A stretch of 64,000 nucleotides of DNA from Chionis minor (Eukaryota > Chordata > Aves > Charadriiformes > Chionididae): positions 1 to 64,000 of the forward strand of contig VZSF01001351.1 of assembly GCA_013398295.1 (NCBI GenBank). Reading direction: 5' to 3'. The position numbers and the translations under genes were made by a program. The notes under the pieces are model-generated. The model made no database searches. It was not told the origin of the DNA and saw nothing but the letters and a program-made list of their open reading frames with translations. Shown piece by piece: positions 1 to 12,400 of this stretch (positions are counted from its first letter, which is position 1; each line of letters opens with the position of its first letter).

Positions 1-870
1 CTCTTAGGGATGCACCAATCTTGCTTGGTGCAAGAGGAGCCAAGGAAGTAGCTTGGAGGAAGTAATTTTTGAAAACTAACCAGCTCTCGAGCCCCCCTTC
101 CCTCCAGAGCCCTAACCCATGAGATTTTTCCAAGCAGTTTCTTGAAGAGATCAAAGTTAGCCCTCCTGGAGTTCAAAGTTGCAACCCTACTTGTCATTTT
201 ATGGCCACTACACCTAATCCTGAGCCCTATCTTCTCATGATCACTGCAGCCAAAGCTGCCCCCAACCTTAATGTCCTTCACCAAACCCTCTTTTTTTGTC
301 AGTATTAGGTCCAGTAGTGCACCTCTAGTTGGCACTGCCATCTCCTGAGTCAAGAATTTATCCTCAGTGCACTGGAGAAACCTTCTGGACTGTGCGTTCC
401 TGGCCATGTAGTCTCCCCAGCAGATATCGGGGTGGTTGAAGTCCCCCATGAGGACCAAGGCCTGTGATTGTGAGACAGCTCTCAACTGCCTGTAGAAGAC
501 CTCATCCACTTCCGCATCCTGATCAGGTGGCTTATAATAGACTGTCACAACAGTGTCTCTCCTATTAGCCTGGCCTTTAATCCTAACCCATAAGCTCTCA
601 ACTCTGTCTTCATCCTCCTCCCCAGGGAGAGCTCAATACAATCCAGTTGCTCTCTCACATAAAGAGCAACTCCCCCACCGCACCTTGCTGGCCTCTCTTT
701 CCTAAAAAGAACACTGCCGTCCACGACAGCATTCCAGTCATGCAAGGTATCCCACCATGTCTCAGTAATTACTATGAGATCATGGCCCCGCAGCCGCACA
801 CAGATCTCCAATCCTTCCTGTTTGTTCCCCATACTGTGTGCATTGACATATAAACATTTCAGGGAGGCAG
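1..870 (-). pseudogene. CR1 ORF2 endonuclease domain, frameshifted
   Basis: This encodes the N-terminal APE-like endonuclease of CR1 ORF2, which nicks target DNA to prime reverse transcription. The minus strand reads through a typical ORF2 start (NAHSMGNKQEG), then ITETWWD at about 772-752 and GGGVALYVRE. A stop at 547-545 and a frameshift near 540-560 follow. In the next frame GDFN is at 446-435 and SDHE at 245-234, so the recognisable catalytic motifs all survive, split over two frames. The linker toward the reverse transcriptase continues to base 1. It is a pseudogene; the family assignment is secure from motif order and spacing. Confidence 0.85.
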
Positions 871-1027
871 CTGGGCATGTAGTTTTCGCCCTTAAGGGTC
901 ACTAGGCTTTCTGAATCTCAAAAATACTAGCACTCTGCCCCACAAGTGCCAGGCTAACACCCCCAGGTGCCTTTCCAGTGAGCCCAGTTACATCCCCAGT
1001 CCCCTTCAAATCTAGTTTAAAGCCCTC

Positions 1028-1297
1028 TTAATGAGCCCTGCTAACCATTGCCCTAGAACCCTTTTCCCCCCTGTGAGATAGGCTTTTCCCATCAGTGTCC
1101 AGCAGGCCTGGTGTCCTGTAAATCAAGCCCTGTTCAAAGAACCCAAAATGCTGCTGGTAGCACCAGTCACAGAGCCAAGCATTGATCTGCTGGCTCTTTC
1201 TGTCTGCTCCATCATCATTCCCTATAACAGGAGGTATAGAGGAGAGTATGACTTGTGCTCCTGATCTCTTGACCAAGGCCCAAGGCCCTGAAATCAC
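1028..1297 (-). pseudogene. CR1 ORF1 C-terminal esterase-like block
   Basis: An 89-codon open stretch on the minus strand matches the end of CR1 ORF1, which in this family carries an SGNH/GDSL-type esterase fold. Visible motifs are SGAQVILSSIPPVIGND (substrate-pocket GND), RKSQQINAWL, FGFF and TDGKSLSHRG near the C-terminus. In the family the last block normally has the form D-G-x-H; here the triplet before LSHRG is serine, so the catalytic histidine position looks lost. It lies upstream of the endonuclease on the same strand, as expected for ORF1 before ORF2. The start codon used to bound it is arbitrary because ORF1 is broken upstream. Confidence 0.7.
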
Positions 1298-1384
1298 TCT
1301 TCATTGCCCTAGGATTTCTCCTCTCTACTTCATCATTTCCTACCTGATAAACCACAGCAGGATAACAATCTGAGGGTCATACCT

Positions 1385-1800
1385 GGGAAGGAAGTTTCTT
1401 CTTTACATCAGTGAAGGCCCCATGGAGGCAGCAGACTTCCTATATAGTGGGCCCAGTCTACGTATCAGGCCTTCTGTTCTCTTCAGAAGTGAGTCGCTTC
1501 TGACGATGGCTCATCTTTTGTTTTTTTACTGTCATTGTTTTGATGAGGGGGGTGGTTCGATTAGAGCTCAACGACACCTCCAAGTTGGCAGAAGTATCAT
1601 CCTCACCATTGTCCAGTGTCCTTTGCAGGACTTCTACAGTGGCACCTGGGAAGGTGGCGTGGTCTTCAGGCAGACGTGCCTGCAGACCCTCTTGCACCAA
1701 CCAGGAACCTCTTGCCTTTGCCCCCTGTCCTGCAGGTCACCACAACCAGTCTGTTGGCGGGAGACCGGGGGGCTCACTGCAGGAGGGGCTCTGCCTGCTG
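1385..1800 (-). pseudogene. Decayed N-terminal part of CR1 ORF1
   Basis: Between the leader and the esterase block the minus strand holds an 80-codon open segment (1700-1458), out of frame with the esterase block. It is rich in charged residues and ends in a lysine/arginine-rich stretch. Farther upstream, at about 1910-1870 on the minus strand, another frame reads a leucine-rich ELLRLVLELRAEV segment, like the start of the coiled-coil-type N-terminus in CR1 ORF1. Assignment rests mainly on position between the leader and the esterase; sequence similarity alone would not be enough. Confidence 0.45.
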
Positions 1801-2345
1801 GGTTCCTCTCCCGGGAGGCAGGGTGTGACTCAGGGCAGCCACCCCTCTCTCACACCTCTGCCCTGAGCTCCAGCACTAGGCGGAGGAGCTCCCCTACCTA
1901 CACATCGCACAGGCGTGCTCACCGCCGGCATCCGACACTGACAGGAGCGCAGAGCACAGCCTGCAGCCTGACACCTGGCTGGCTGCGCGCTCCCAGGAGA
2001 GCTCCGTCTGGGAAGTTGCGTCAGAGGTGGTGCGTGCACAGCCCAGGGCAGCCACAACCCTCTACCAAGTCCATCCCACGGCCCCCAGACCCGGAGCAAC
2101 ACCCACTCCCCGCCTCTCTTCCTGCCGGGGCCCGTTTAAGGCCGCCGCGGGTGGTGCCGGCTGCGCCCCTGCCGCGTCAGCCGCCCTCCCGCCAGCGGCG
2201 GCGCTTGCCGCGTTTTCCCGGCTTCCAAAAGCCTCAAAAGGGCGGCGCCCCGCACCGGCCTCTTCCCACCGCGATTCCCTGCCCGGTGCGGAGGTACCGG
2301 CACTGCAGCTGCTCTCCTCGGCGAGTGCCGCATCTCTGTCATACT
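1800..2345 (-). promoter_or_regulatory. GC-rich CR1 5' leader, probable internal promoter
   Basis: A CpG-containing, strongly GC-rich block sits at the 5' end of the minus-strand CR1. Non-LTR elements use an internal promoter in this position. Several long open frames cross it on both strands, which is expected from GC-rich, stop-poor sequence and is not evidence of coding. No TATA box is apparent. Promoter activity is inferred from position and composition only. Confidence 0.5.
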
Positions 2346-3324
2346 ACTGTAAGTGGTTTGCTAGAACTTGCTTTCGCAGGAAGTGTAATGTTAAGCTATA
2401 ACAATAGAACACTCTTTACAATAGGTGCTTATGCAAGCTTGACATAAATGAATGATTTTTGCGGCCTATAACAATTAGCTCAATGTAGAAATCCTTAGAA
2501 AATGTATGAATTACCGTTTTAAAAAGGTATAGAAAATATAAAGGGATGTTCTTCTTGTGCAAAGTATTTCTGGATACTGGGCCACCATGTTGTATCAAAT
2601 GAGAATCAGCTGAGCAATTGCTTTGTGCTAATCAATAAAACAGATTAACTTCATACAGGTGATTTTGCTTAAATAAGCATGTGACAATTACTGCAGTTAA
2701 TTAGGGGAGAAAACCCCCCCCAACATATGTTAATTGTTCCTGTCTGAAGTCATCCAGAAGAATCTCAGATATCTCTTGCATTTTGAAGCTGCCAAAGAAA
2801 TGTGCTAGTGAATTGCTCAGTTTTGTGTCTGTTCTGTAACATTTACTGTTTCTTGATTTAGAGGTTTTTTTTTTCCCCCCCTGATCAGGTAGATCAGGAT
2901 TACACTTGATTACAGATTACACTTGAGGGTAATCATACTGCCTCTATTAGACTTTTGCTTTTGATTTGATTATTTGAGTACTAAGATTATTACAAATCTT
3001 TCCTGTCAGAATGAATTTCCTTTGCCCTTCATAGTGGGGGGAAAAAAAAAATCAGGGAAATAATTACACATATTTAATGCCTTAAATAGGAAGTCATGTC
3101 ACTGAGGGGAAAAAAAAAAAAGCCAAAAAAACCCCCAACAGTCAAAAGGCGGAGAGAACGAAAAATAGCAAATAATATCACATGTAGTACCAGGCACAAT
3201 TATAAAAATGGCGTACCATAAGATTTACTCTCCAAACTCAAAGCGCTATGAGAATTACCATGGAAGATAACACTATTGCCAACCCAGGCACAGATCGTGT
3301 TTTGAGGATGACACTGACTTTCAG
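2346..3324. other. AT-rich spacer, no gene seen
   Basis: Unique-looking AT-rich sequence with homopolymer tracts: T then C around 2865-2881 and an A run at about 3110-3121. No repeat family recognised. Confidence 0.6.
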
Positions 3325-3745
3325 ACTAAATCCACCTGAGGCGGAGGCAATGCCTGGCCCCACGTTCCCGTGTCCCAGCGGAGCCTCCGCTTGAGGCTGG
3401 CCTGCGAAACCGCTCTGCGCAGCAGGCTGGCCATGGCCGCGGCCCTCCCGTGGGGGCTGGCTGACGGGGCTGCCGCCATCCCGGGACACGGCCCAGGCCC
3501 CGACCTGTGGGCTGACCTCCCGGCCGAGCCTTGGCCTTTCCCCATGGAGGCTCCGCATGGCCGGTGGCTGCCCCGGCTTCCCCCCAGCCTGTCCCGCTCC
3601 CTGCCTAGGGACAGGCCCTGGCTGCGAGGCCCGGTCCTGCCTGCTTCCGCAGGGAGTCCTGCCGCTCCCAGCTGTCAGGGAGCTGCCAACCCCTGCAGCG
3701 CCCTGGCAGAAATCGGACAGCACGTACCTTCGCCCTGCTTGGAAA
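3325..3745. other. GC-rich, CpG-containing island of unknown identity
   Basis: A sharply bounded GC-rich block in AT-rich surroundings. Long open frames cross it on both strands (3370-3891 plus, 3723-3238 minus), which is what low stop density in GC-rich DNA produces; neither translation shows a domain and both are rich in A, G, P and R. It could be a CpG-island promoter, an unclassified GC-rich repeat or an old retrotransposon leader. I do not recognise its family. Confidence 0.5.
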
Positions 3746-4569
3746 TACTATGTGGAACAATATCCAAGTTCCGCATCCTAGAAGTAGTTAGGACCTCTGG
3801 TAATTTGGTACCGTATACTCTTTCTCATTTGCCATACTTCATGCACATGGCTATTAAAATGCGGGAGTATTGTGACACTGTAAAGACCTGATAGCTGAAA
3901 TGTATGGAAGATTTGCTTTGTAAGCGATTACTTTCACAGTGCATATTGTATTTATCTCGGAGGCGCTGCGTTTTCCCATTTCTCTCTGGCAGGAAACGTG
4001 TTTAAGTTGGCTTAATAAAACTGGGCTATTCAGAAATATTTAAATGCATGAAATTTATTTTCAGGTAAAATACAGATTTTATATTCTATAAGACACAAAG
4101 TAAAATGAATGTTAGTTTGGCCATTGGTAGTTTGAAGTGAAACGTTAAAATGAGGTTTATAACCCCCCATCCAGCGTTCCATTTCTTTGTGCAGTTTACC
4201 TATGTGATAGACAGTGTCTTGATTATGTTTTAATAGGACTGCCGCTGAGCACAGCAAATTTAAAAGATTGTTTGAACCTGAAATTAGGAGGGAAGAGAAA
4301 GATGGCAATAAGGAAGGGAAGACGTTTAATATCTTATATCTCTGATTAATGATGCAGTGGACTATATCATACCACTATGGATGTTTTGATGTGAAAATCA
4401 CCTTTTAATTGGATATTTAGATGAGCTGTATTCTTTATTATTTTTATTAAATTATAGCTGTATATATCACTTTACGTATTAACATCTTGTACAAGGACTT
4501 CATTTGCATTTAATTATTTTCTCTGTAAAATGATTCCTGGTTTTGAAATTATTCATTTGTACATTACAG
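3746..4569. other. AT-rich spacer, no gene seen
   Basis: Low-complexity AT stretches (4430-4470) and otherwise unique-looking sequence. Nothing coding or repetitive recognised. Confidence 0.6.
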
Positions 4570-4631
4570 AACAATCAAATTACGAGCCTCACTGCCAAAG
4601 ATCAATTCGGAACTCTGAGAAGTGCGATGAG
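4570..4631 (+). other. Exon-like segment with consensus splice borders
   Basis: A 62-base segment is preceded by TTTGTACATTACAG and followed by GTAGGT, acceptable acceptor and strong donor sequences. It holds three CpGs in an AT-rich neighbourhood. Two frames are open across it: one reads NNQITSLTAKDQFGTLRSAM, the other QSNYEPHCQRSIRNSEKCDE. I recognise neither. The length is not a multiple of three. This is the only place where a host exon seems plausible; it could equally be chance. Confidence 0.25.
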
Positions 4632-5873
4632 GTAGGTTTTCCATCATTAAAATTGCCTACAAATTCTTCAGCGCTGTCAAAATGTCAATGGCTGTTGCTT
4701 AATTTGTTTATGACTAGCAGGAGTAAATGGGATTGTGTAGTAAAATGGAATTTTCAAGAAAGTTAATCTTTCCACAAGTGGAATGTTTTGCTGGAAGTCT
4801 AAGAAATCACTGGAATAAATGTGTCTATTTTTTTATAGTCCTTTGCCTCCTAACAATGCTTAGTCTTAAGATAGGCGCAAAAATGTTATGTGGGTTCTAA
4901 TTGAAACCTGATGGATTCAAACATCAGTGAAGTTTACCTTTAGCGCACTGGATTGTGAAACAGAAAATGGTAAGAAAAGAAGGCCTAAGCTTAATTTTGT
5001 CACCTGATTTTTTTTTTTTCTTATGAGGGCAGTGTAGTGGATGGCAAACTGACAATAACATATGAAATAGCCAAGTGGTCTCTTCTCCTTTATGAGAGAA
5101 ACACAAATATGCATATAAACAAAGTCAGTGAAATTGTGCAGTAACTGCTTTTTTGCATGTATATGTCCGAAGTGCTAAGAAGCAGTTTTTAACTATTGAA
5201 AATATTACCATCCTGTCCCCTACTACCTGCTGTATTGGGGGACAAGAGGAGAATTTATCTGTGCCTGATTTCAGGAGACATTACAATTTTGTGACTTTTC
5301 AGAGAGTTGGAATGCAAGCAGGCAATATTAGAAATCTGTTGTCAACACAACTCTGTAAGGTCAAGTCTGTCTTCCTTCTCAAGGGAGGAGTTAGAAGGTG
5401 TTTCTTGTAATAGGCATATCCTGAGCTTCTGTAATCTAAAATAGTGGATACAAATCATCATGTTCACCTGGTTTCAAGCAGTAAATGAATGTTAGTGCAA
5501 AACACAAACTTTTGATAACTAGTATGTTTATACTGATTATAAAATGAGGTAAATCTTAATCTCACATTTCCTTGGCAAAGAAAAAAGTTAGAAGAGAAAA
5601 ACACTTGCCATTGCCTTTTTTTATGGACAATGGTTATTGCATATCATCATACAAATTTGGATTTTCAGAGGATTAGGAAATATAGGGCAAACTCCTTTAT
5701 TAAGCCTGAGACATTGCTATGACAGCTACTTATATTGTTTACAGTTATTCCTGTTTCTTTGATGCCTAGAAATGCCTTATGTTTGTGTTCCTATTTGGTT
5801 GCGTGTTTTTGGTGGTTTTTTTTTTAATAATTGTTTTACCCCTTTTTTGGGCTTGTCTGTATGGTGGGAGAGT
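4632..5873. other. AT-rich spacer, no gene seen
   Basis: Unique-looking sequence with oligo-T runs near 5008-5021 and 5817-5825. No repeat or coding signal recognised. Confidence 0.6.
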
Positions 5874-5878
5874 ATGAA
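5874..5878. repeat. Target-site duplication, left copy (ATGAA)
   Basis: Abuts the TG start of the LTR at 5879; identical to the right copy at 6438-6442. Five bases is the usual duplication length for ERVL-type elements. Confidence 0.8.
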
Positions 5879-6437
5879 TGTTGTGGGTTGTCCGCAGTGA
5901 GCAGCCAAGCACCCACACAGCCACTTGTTCACCCCCTGCTCAACTCCCAGCAGAAGCAGAGGGAATAGGAAAAACAAAAGCATGAAAACTTATGACTTCA
6001 GATAAACACAGCTTAATAAGTGGAGGAAAGAGGGGAAAAAACAAGTGATGGAAAGGCGGTCACGTGCTACCTCCCACAAGCAGACCGATGCCCAGCCAGT
6101 CTCTGAACAGCAGCCACCTTCAAAAGCAAAAACTCCTCACCTTCTTCCTCTGTCCCTAGTTTTTTTTGTTGAGCATGATGTTACATGGACTATCCCTTTG
6201 GTCAGGTGGGTCAGCTGTCCCAGCTGTGTCACCTTCTGGCTTCTTGTCCATCCTGTCTACTTGCTGCGGGTTGGAGGGAGTAGGACAAAGAGAAAGCTTG
6301 ATGCTGGTGCAGCCACTGTTCAGCCATAGCCAAAACACTGGTGTGTAATCACTACTGATTTAGCCACAGATTCAAAACGCAGCACCACATGGGCTGCTGT
6401 GAAGAAAGTTTACATCATCCTAGCCAGTACTGTTACA
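5879..6437 (-). mobile_element. Solo LTR of an avian ERVL-type endogenous retrovirus
   Basis: The 559-bp element begins TGTTGTGGGTTGTCC and ends CAGTACTGTTACA, giving the TG...CA ends of an LTR. It is flanked on both sides by ATGAA (5874-5878 and 6438-6442), a perfect 5-bp target-site duplication. Its sequence follows an abundant avian ERVL-type LTR family, including the stretch with CCAAAACACTGGTGTGTAAT and the GGTCAGCTGTCCCAGCTGTG block. In the known transcriptional sense it lies on the minus strand. No internal viral sequence is present, so it is a solo LTR left by recombination between two LTRs. Confidence 0.85.
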
Positions 6438-6442
6438 ATGAA
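6438..6442. repeat. Target-site duplication, right copy (ATGAA)
   Basis: Abuts the CA end of the LTR at 6437; identical to 5874-5878. Confidence 0.8.
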
Positions 6443-9400
6443 TTAAGTGACTTAAATCAGCTGCTGCTGTTGGCAAACATGAAGTCTGAAAAATAAACCT
6501 TAATAAACAAAAGCTGCTCTTCTAAAGATTTTTCTTGGGCTGGTGCAACTACTTTACCCTAACAATAATGAAGTGATACACACTGGGGATCTTTTCAATG
6601 CGTGCTCCAACTTGCAGAGGATAATTCCAATGCAGACTGTAAGCCTGATTGCCATTTTGACAAAAAATATCCAGTACGCCTGGCATTAACACCTCTTGGA
6701 AACAGCTTCTATGGAAATACATGTTTTAACGTTCCTCCTTCCACTGGTCCTTGGCTACCTCAGTAGAGAATGATGATACATAACTGTCAGCTTCTCTTCG
6801 GGCTCAGATGAGGAGGAATATCAAACTTGAAAGATTTCAGTGTATTTTTAGAATGAAGGTACATTGCAGGATCTTTTCCACAGTCAGTTATGTCCTAAAT
6901 AGAATTTCCTATTAGCAGAGATAAAATATATGTTTTAGATTTCAAATCTGTATTTTAATTACCTTTTTATTAAATCAGGCTAGAAACCTTAAAAGCTTTG
7001 GCAGAAGTATCTTTAGTAATAGTTTTAAGCCAGGTGGCTGTCAACCACAGTAAGCTGAAAATGCCAAATATAAGAACAAAGTTTATTTTGGAATACATGT
7101 CACAGTTTACAAATGGTGAGGAGAGTTTACAATTGTGTGGACTTAATGGGAGTTGAATTGGCTGCTAGCACTTTTTAAGCAAGGAAAGGAAAAATACAAA
7201 GTTTTCTTTTCCAAATTAGTCATACATGGCAGTAGTGCATTTCTATCCTTCTGCTAAACTCAGACCTCAGTGGGGATTGAATGTCTTTGTCTCTTACAAA
7301 AACAGCATCTTAACTCTGAGAGGCAGCAACTCCTGGCTCTCCGCTCTGGTTGAGATTAGAGATTTGGGAGTCGGGAGCTCAGAATCTGCCCACAAACCTT
7401 AGCGGGCTGATAGGGAAACATGCCTTAGATCCGTTTCTCTTGCATGAAGAAATTACTTATTCTCGGGATATCTGTACCAGTACCAGCCACTTAGAAATAC
7501 AGTCATGCTGGAAATTATTCTCATATATTTAGGATTTCTTTCATTGAGGCTGAACTGAGTGGAAAATGTGAAGGGGGGGAGGGGAGATTTTACAGGATTT
7601 GCCTTTGAATTGATAGATAAGGGTGGTCATACATATGGCTCATGTATGTCTTGTGACAGGTAATGTGGCCCCACTTTTTATCTCTTTTGCCTTTTTGGTG
7701 GTTGGTCAGATATTTGGAAAATAAATTAATTTTCAGTAACATTTTTTTAGCCCATTTTCTCAAGTGGAAATGATGGCACTGAAGTGGAATAAAATTCTTT
7801 CTTCTATTAAACATTTTGTAGATTTTAAGGCAAGAAGATGCCATTATATTTAATAAGTCTGCTTTTCTAAATAACACAAATGGGATTTCATCTATAATTT
7901 CATGTAGCAAGTTTCTAACTTCTGCTTAAGCTTTATATATCTTCCACAGAAATATTTGGTCCTAAATTGGGGGCTTTTTAGTGTTGGACAATACAACACA
8001 TCCCTTGCTAAGTGTTTTCATATGGATAATTATCTTTACTATTAAAATTAGGCCTTATTTATAGCTGGAAATTTATTTAATTGCAGCTTGGTTATTGTTA
8101 TGACATTGTGTAATAGATTTAAAAACCTTGTCTTTGAAAAGTTAAGTAAATAGAGCTTTTTAAATTTCAAACTCCAGACCTCGAGTCAGTCTCCTGAGGC
8201 TTGTCTGAGCCTTTACCATTTTTTCTTCTTTTTAAAACTTTCTGAAGATTCAGGCAGACTAATAGTCTCTCCAGTGTTGTATTCAGAAGAGATACTATCT
8301 TCATATTTCTTCTTTTATACAAGTGTACTACAAAGTACCTCTCCTGATGGGATTTATTTGGATTTCTGTTAACTCTTAATGTGACTAATGCAGTTTAGCC
8401 TGTGTTTTTGAGTGTCAGGATTATGATACAGGGTACTTCAACAACTCTTTGAATTTGAATCACAACAAAAATAGGGACTAATAAGAAGGTCAGGAATAAC
8501 TTGGAGAACACATATCTGCAAACCTATTAGCTCTAATTTTCTTCTCATCTAGGTCATGTTCATCATAATGTCTGAGAGCACAGAACTGTGGGCTTTACCC
8601 CACTCGTATATTTCTTCTTCTAGTGCTAACAGGTATTCCAGAAGTTACTTCAACAGTAAACAGCTCAGGAGTTACATAAATTGGCTGCACTAGTCTGCAA
8701 AGAGGGGGAGGGCAGAGGATGGGAAATATTCTTCTGATAGCTCATCTGGTCACTCGGATAAAGGCAGAACAATTTATAGGGAAAACAACCCTTTTTATCT
8801 CCCCTGAATTTTAAGCAACATAGGAATGTAGCTCTCATTTATAATGTAACATCAAGTAAAACAGGTAATTGTCTCTCTTGGCTTCCTATTTCTCCTTTGA
8901 ATCATCAACAGCCAGCAGAATATGCAACGTGCTAGGCCAGTGGCCTGATCTTCTAGGTCAGCCAAATCAGGTATGTTCTCATGCTTAGAACTTCAGTACT
9001 ATCTCTTTTTAGATTTGCTGGTAATGATGTCTTCTCCTTTGGCTGCTTTGAATGATTTATGTTTGTTTAAAGAACAGGCACTTGTATGTCCAGTATCGTA
9101 AAAAAAAAAATAAAAAATCATGTATCTGTACTAGCCAAATAACTTATAAACATGATACAGCTAACTGCAAAGTGAAGTGAATTGAAGCTGCAGTGCGTGC
9201 TTTTGGGAACTGGGAATTAGCATAGAAGAGACAGATGCAGGCAGATGGCCAGCCGGTTTGCTGGCTGGGAGAGTGCTGCACGATTCCAACTGGGAGTTTC
9301 TGCTTAGAGCAGATAGGACCCAGCACATGGAGTGTGAGGTCTTTCTGAATGTTCATTTTAATTTAAAAGAAGATCATTCTACTTGGGGTTGCATGGGTTT

Positions 9401-12400
9401 GCATTGCCTTTTTACAGTTTCTCTGCTGGGTGGGCAAGGGTTAGCAGTTACAAAATTGAATGTAACTTCTGTGATATTTTGTCAATGGAATCTTAGTAAA
9501 GCTATTGCTGCTTTTAATTTTGAGAAAGAAAATGAGAAAAAAACAGTAAGTGATTTACTTTGCAAGTGACCTGATGTTGTTTAACCCATTCCTCATGATT
9601 ATGTTTTTCTCCCTTCTTTTTTAGTGGAGAAATGCTTGGTCAGAGTGAGGGGATTGTATTTCCAAACAAAGTATATGACTTGTAACAGTTACTGCAGTAA
9701 AGTCACAGGGCTTTTAAAGGGAGATACTGATTTTACCAAGCCTATGGTTCAAGCTGTCTTTGTAGATGGGAAATCCTTAGTGAATCATATGGTTGTATTT
9801 TAGAAGGCTCCCTTTTCAGTTCTTAATTGCCCTTATGAATATTTTTTCCGTGAGCTCAGAGGTTCTCATACTGAACGATAAGAAAAACTTAAAACATTGT
9901 CCCTCTAATAGTTGTTCCCACCACCTTTCTCCTGCTTTTAATGTAAGCAAAGATGGCTGTTATTTGTTAAGACAAGTTGACTTCATGAGAGCATGGGGAA
10001 AAACTTTATTTGATCACAGATTGACAAACAATACAACTACGTAAAATTAAGCAAGTGAAAATCATGGTTATTGCATTTCTCAAAGGAACCCTCACTCTGA
10101 CAAATCACTGGCAAAAATGCTACAAAACCACTGCCTCTGTGGAGATAATCCATAAGCAAAAAATAGACAGCATACACCAAATGTAAGCCCGACTGTTAGA
10201 CTATAGTCGATATTCTTTCCCTTTGGAGGCTGGAAATTTCTAAGCAGTGTAAAGCAGAATGGATTGTGCTAAGTCTGAGAGGCTGAACGTTGTGCTGTAG
10301 CAGAAGCGCATGCAGGGCACAGAGTGAGTCGTCTACAACGCCAACTACATTTAACAAGCCAGCCTTTCAGTGGCTGTGATGGGTGGAAGCAGTGCGCAGA
10401 TGATGACACCTCTGGTCCTTCACTTGCTGAAGGACCTAAGGTAAAGCAGATTGTTATATACAAGCCAGCCTGTTTCATTCAGCAAAGTACACTAATGAAT
10501 TATGCACTGAAGAGTAACAAAGGGCTTCTTTGTTTTGAAGTGTGATGTGATGTAGCTATCAGCTGTTTTGTTGTGAGGAAACTGAAATTTAATTAAAAAT
10601 TGGTCAAGCAACAAACAAAAAAAAGAATGGATAAAGTGATCATAAGGAGAGTTGCTGGCTTGTTCAATAAATTAACAAATAGGAATCTACATATCTTTAT
10701 TCTGAGTCTGGTGTCCGAAAGCTGGCAGGTGCCTTTGGGGTGATTTACTGCCTCTTCTGTCTCCAGGAACATCTCGTAATATTACAGCCACATTCAGTGC
10801 AGTACTTAGCCATGACAGCAATCAGAACTTCTGACTTTAATGTATGGCTTGCTAAACTGCATTTTGTTCATGCAGGCTCATGATACAGGTCTGTATCGTT
10901 TTAAGTTCTGAGCACAGTGGTTCTTTGTGCTAGGCAGTGCATTTGTCATGTTATACTTCTGTTTACTTATGCTTCTGCAGTTTTATAGACCAAAAAATTC
11001 AGCTGCTGAAATCTGAATATTACATGACAAATAAGGATTCCTTGAGTGGTTCATCCTCTTTTTTTTTTTCTGGAAGATTTTGAATGGAGGAAAGTGTTAA
11101 TCTTTTAACTGCATTCAAGGTGGTAATGGAGATACTGGAAAAAGAGAGGAAGTAAAACTTTGTGCAGAAACTAAAGTGTGATTCTTCCCAGCGGCCTAAG
11201 AGATAGTTACAGATGGATCTGTAGACAGGCAAAATAACAATGGAGATTCTGGGGCACTCGTATTTTGAATACAGGTTGGTAGTGCTGTGTAAGATATTTC
11301 ATGCTGCAGCAGCACTACATGAACTAAAAAATAGACTTATCTATGTGATCTGAGGAGTATTTAAGAGTTTGAAATTCCCTCATTATGTGATTGAACATGA
11401 TTTTGTTATGACAGTTGGAGATCAATAGGAAGCAGGAATTGAAAGTACACTTGGACTCATCTGTTCCTCATGGGGAACACGATGACTCAGAGGTGTGTGT
11501 CCAAGCATGTATTATGAGGGCCATAACTCTTCTTCCCTTTCTAATATCAATGATGATATATCAGAAGTCAGCTAACAGCGAAATTCATTTCTGTGTATGT
11601 GACAGTCAGTTTGTAGCCCACATGATTAAAAAGCAGATGGCAAATGTCCCGTGAGTCCTGAGGTTGGTATGGGCTTTTGTACTTTATTTTTTTTTGGTAC
11701 AATATAGCGTTCTGGGTAGAATGCATACTGGGACTAGATAATGGCACAGCAGCTGTGTTGTTGCACTTTCAGGATGAGAGAGTGAGGAAAACTCCCAGCT
11801 CATGAGTGATCTAAGGGTATTGCATATTTTGTTTGAAAAAAGTCAGCACTGAATTTCAGAAAGATAGTTGACCTCTTCAGTATGTGGAGGACCTTCTGCA
11901 CCTTATTAGAAGAGGCCTGGCAGCATTCACTGCTACAGGTTGCCAGACTTTGTCATGAAGTGTGGGTTTACTTGGTATGAAAGTACTAGTGGGAAAAACT
12001 CTGAAAGATCAAGTGTCCACCTAAGATGGTGGACACTGGCTTGCTGTTGAATATCTTTGCATTTTGAAGTTTAGGGTATTACTAATATTTGTAGTTTCGC
12101 AAAGAAGACAGTCCTTTAACAGATATTTTAACAGCATTTGTTGGGTCATTAGGAGGTAAGCTGGTTCACATTTCGGTAGAAGATATATCCGAGCTAAAAG
12201 GGTAGGCAATGTCCTTTTGCTACCAGCTTCTAGAGAGCTGTCTCAGGCAGTTAAAATTAATCATGTATATAAAAGCTGATGGTTGAAGTAACCTAAAGAC
12301 TAGACAAGTCCAAGCACTTCTTAATTTTTAAGGTCTTAGGACAAAGTCTCTAGTATTTTTTTTAATTCTCGGCATGTCATGTTTCCATTCATGCAACTAA

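Larger units (their letters stand above)
1..2345 (-). mobile_element. CR1 LINE, 5' portion with leader, ORF1 and start of ORF2
   Basis: Read on the minus strand, this is the front part of a CR1 non-LTR retrotransposon in the normal order: GC-rich leader (about 2345-1750), decayed ORF1 ending in an esterase-like block (1297-1028), then the ORF2 endonuclease (about 870 to 1). The element continues past the left edge, so its reverse transcriptase and 3' tail are not in the window. Most CR1 copies in birds are 5'-truncated, so a copy that keeps the leader is uncommon. Frameshifts and stops show it is dead. The 5' boundary near 2345 is placed where GC-rich sequence gives way to AT-rich sequence and is accurate only to some tens of bases. 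Confidence 0.85.
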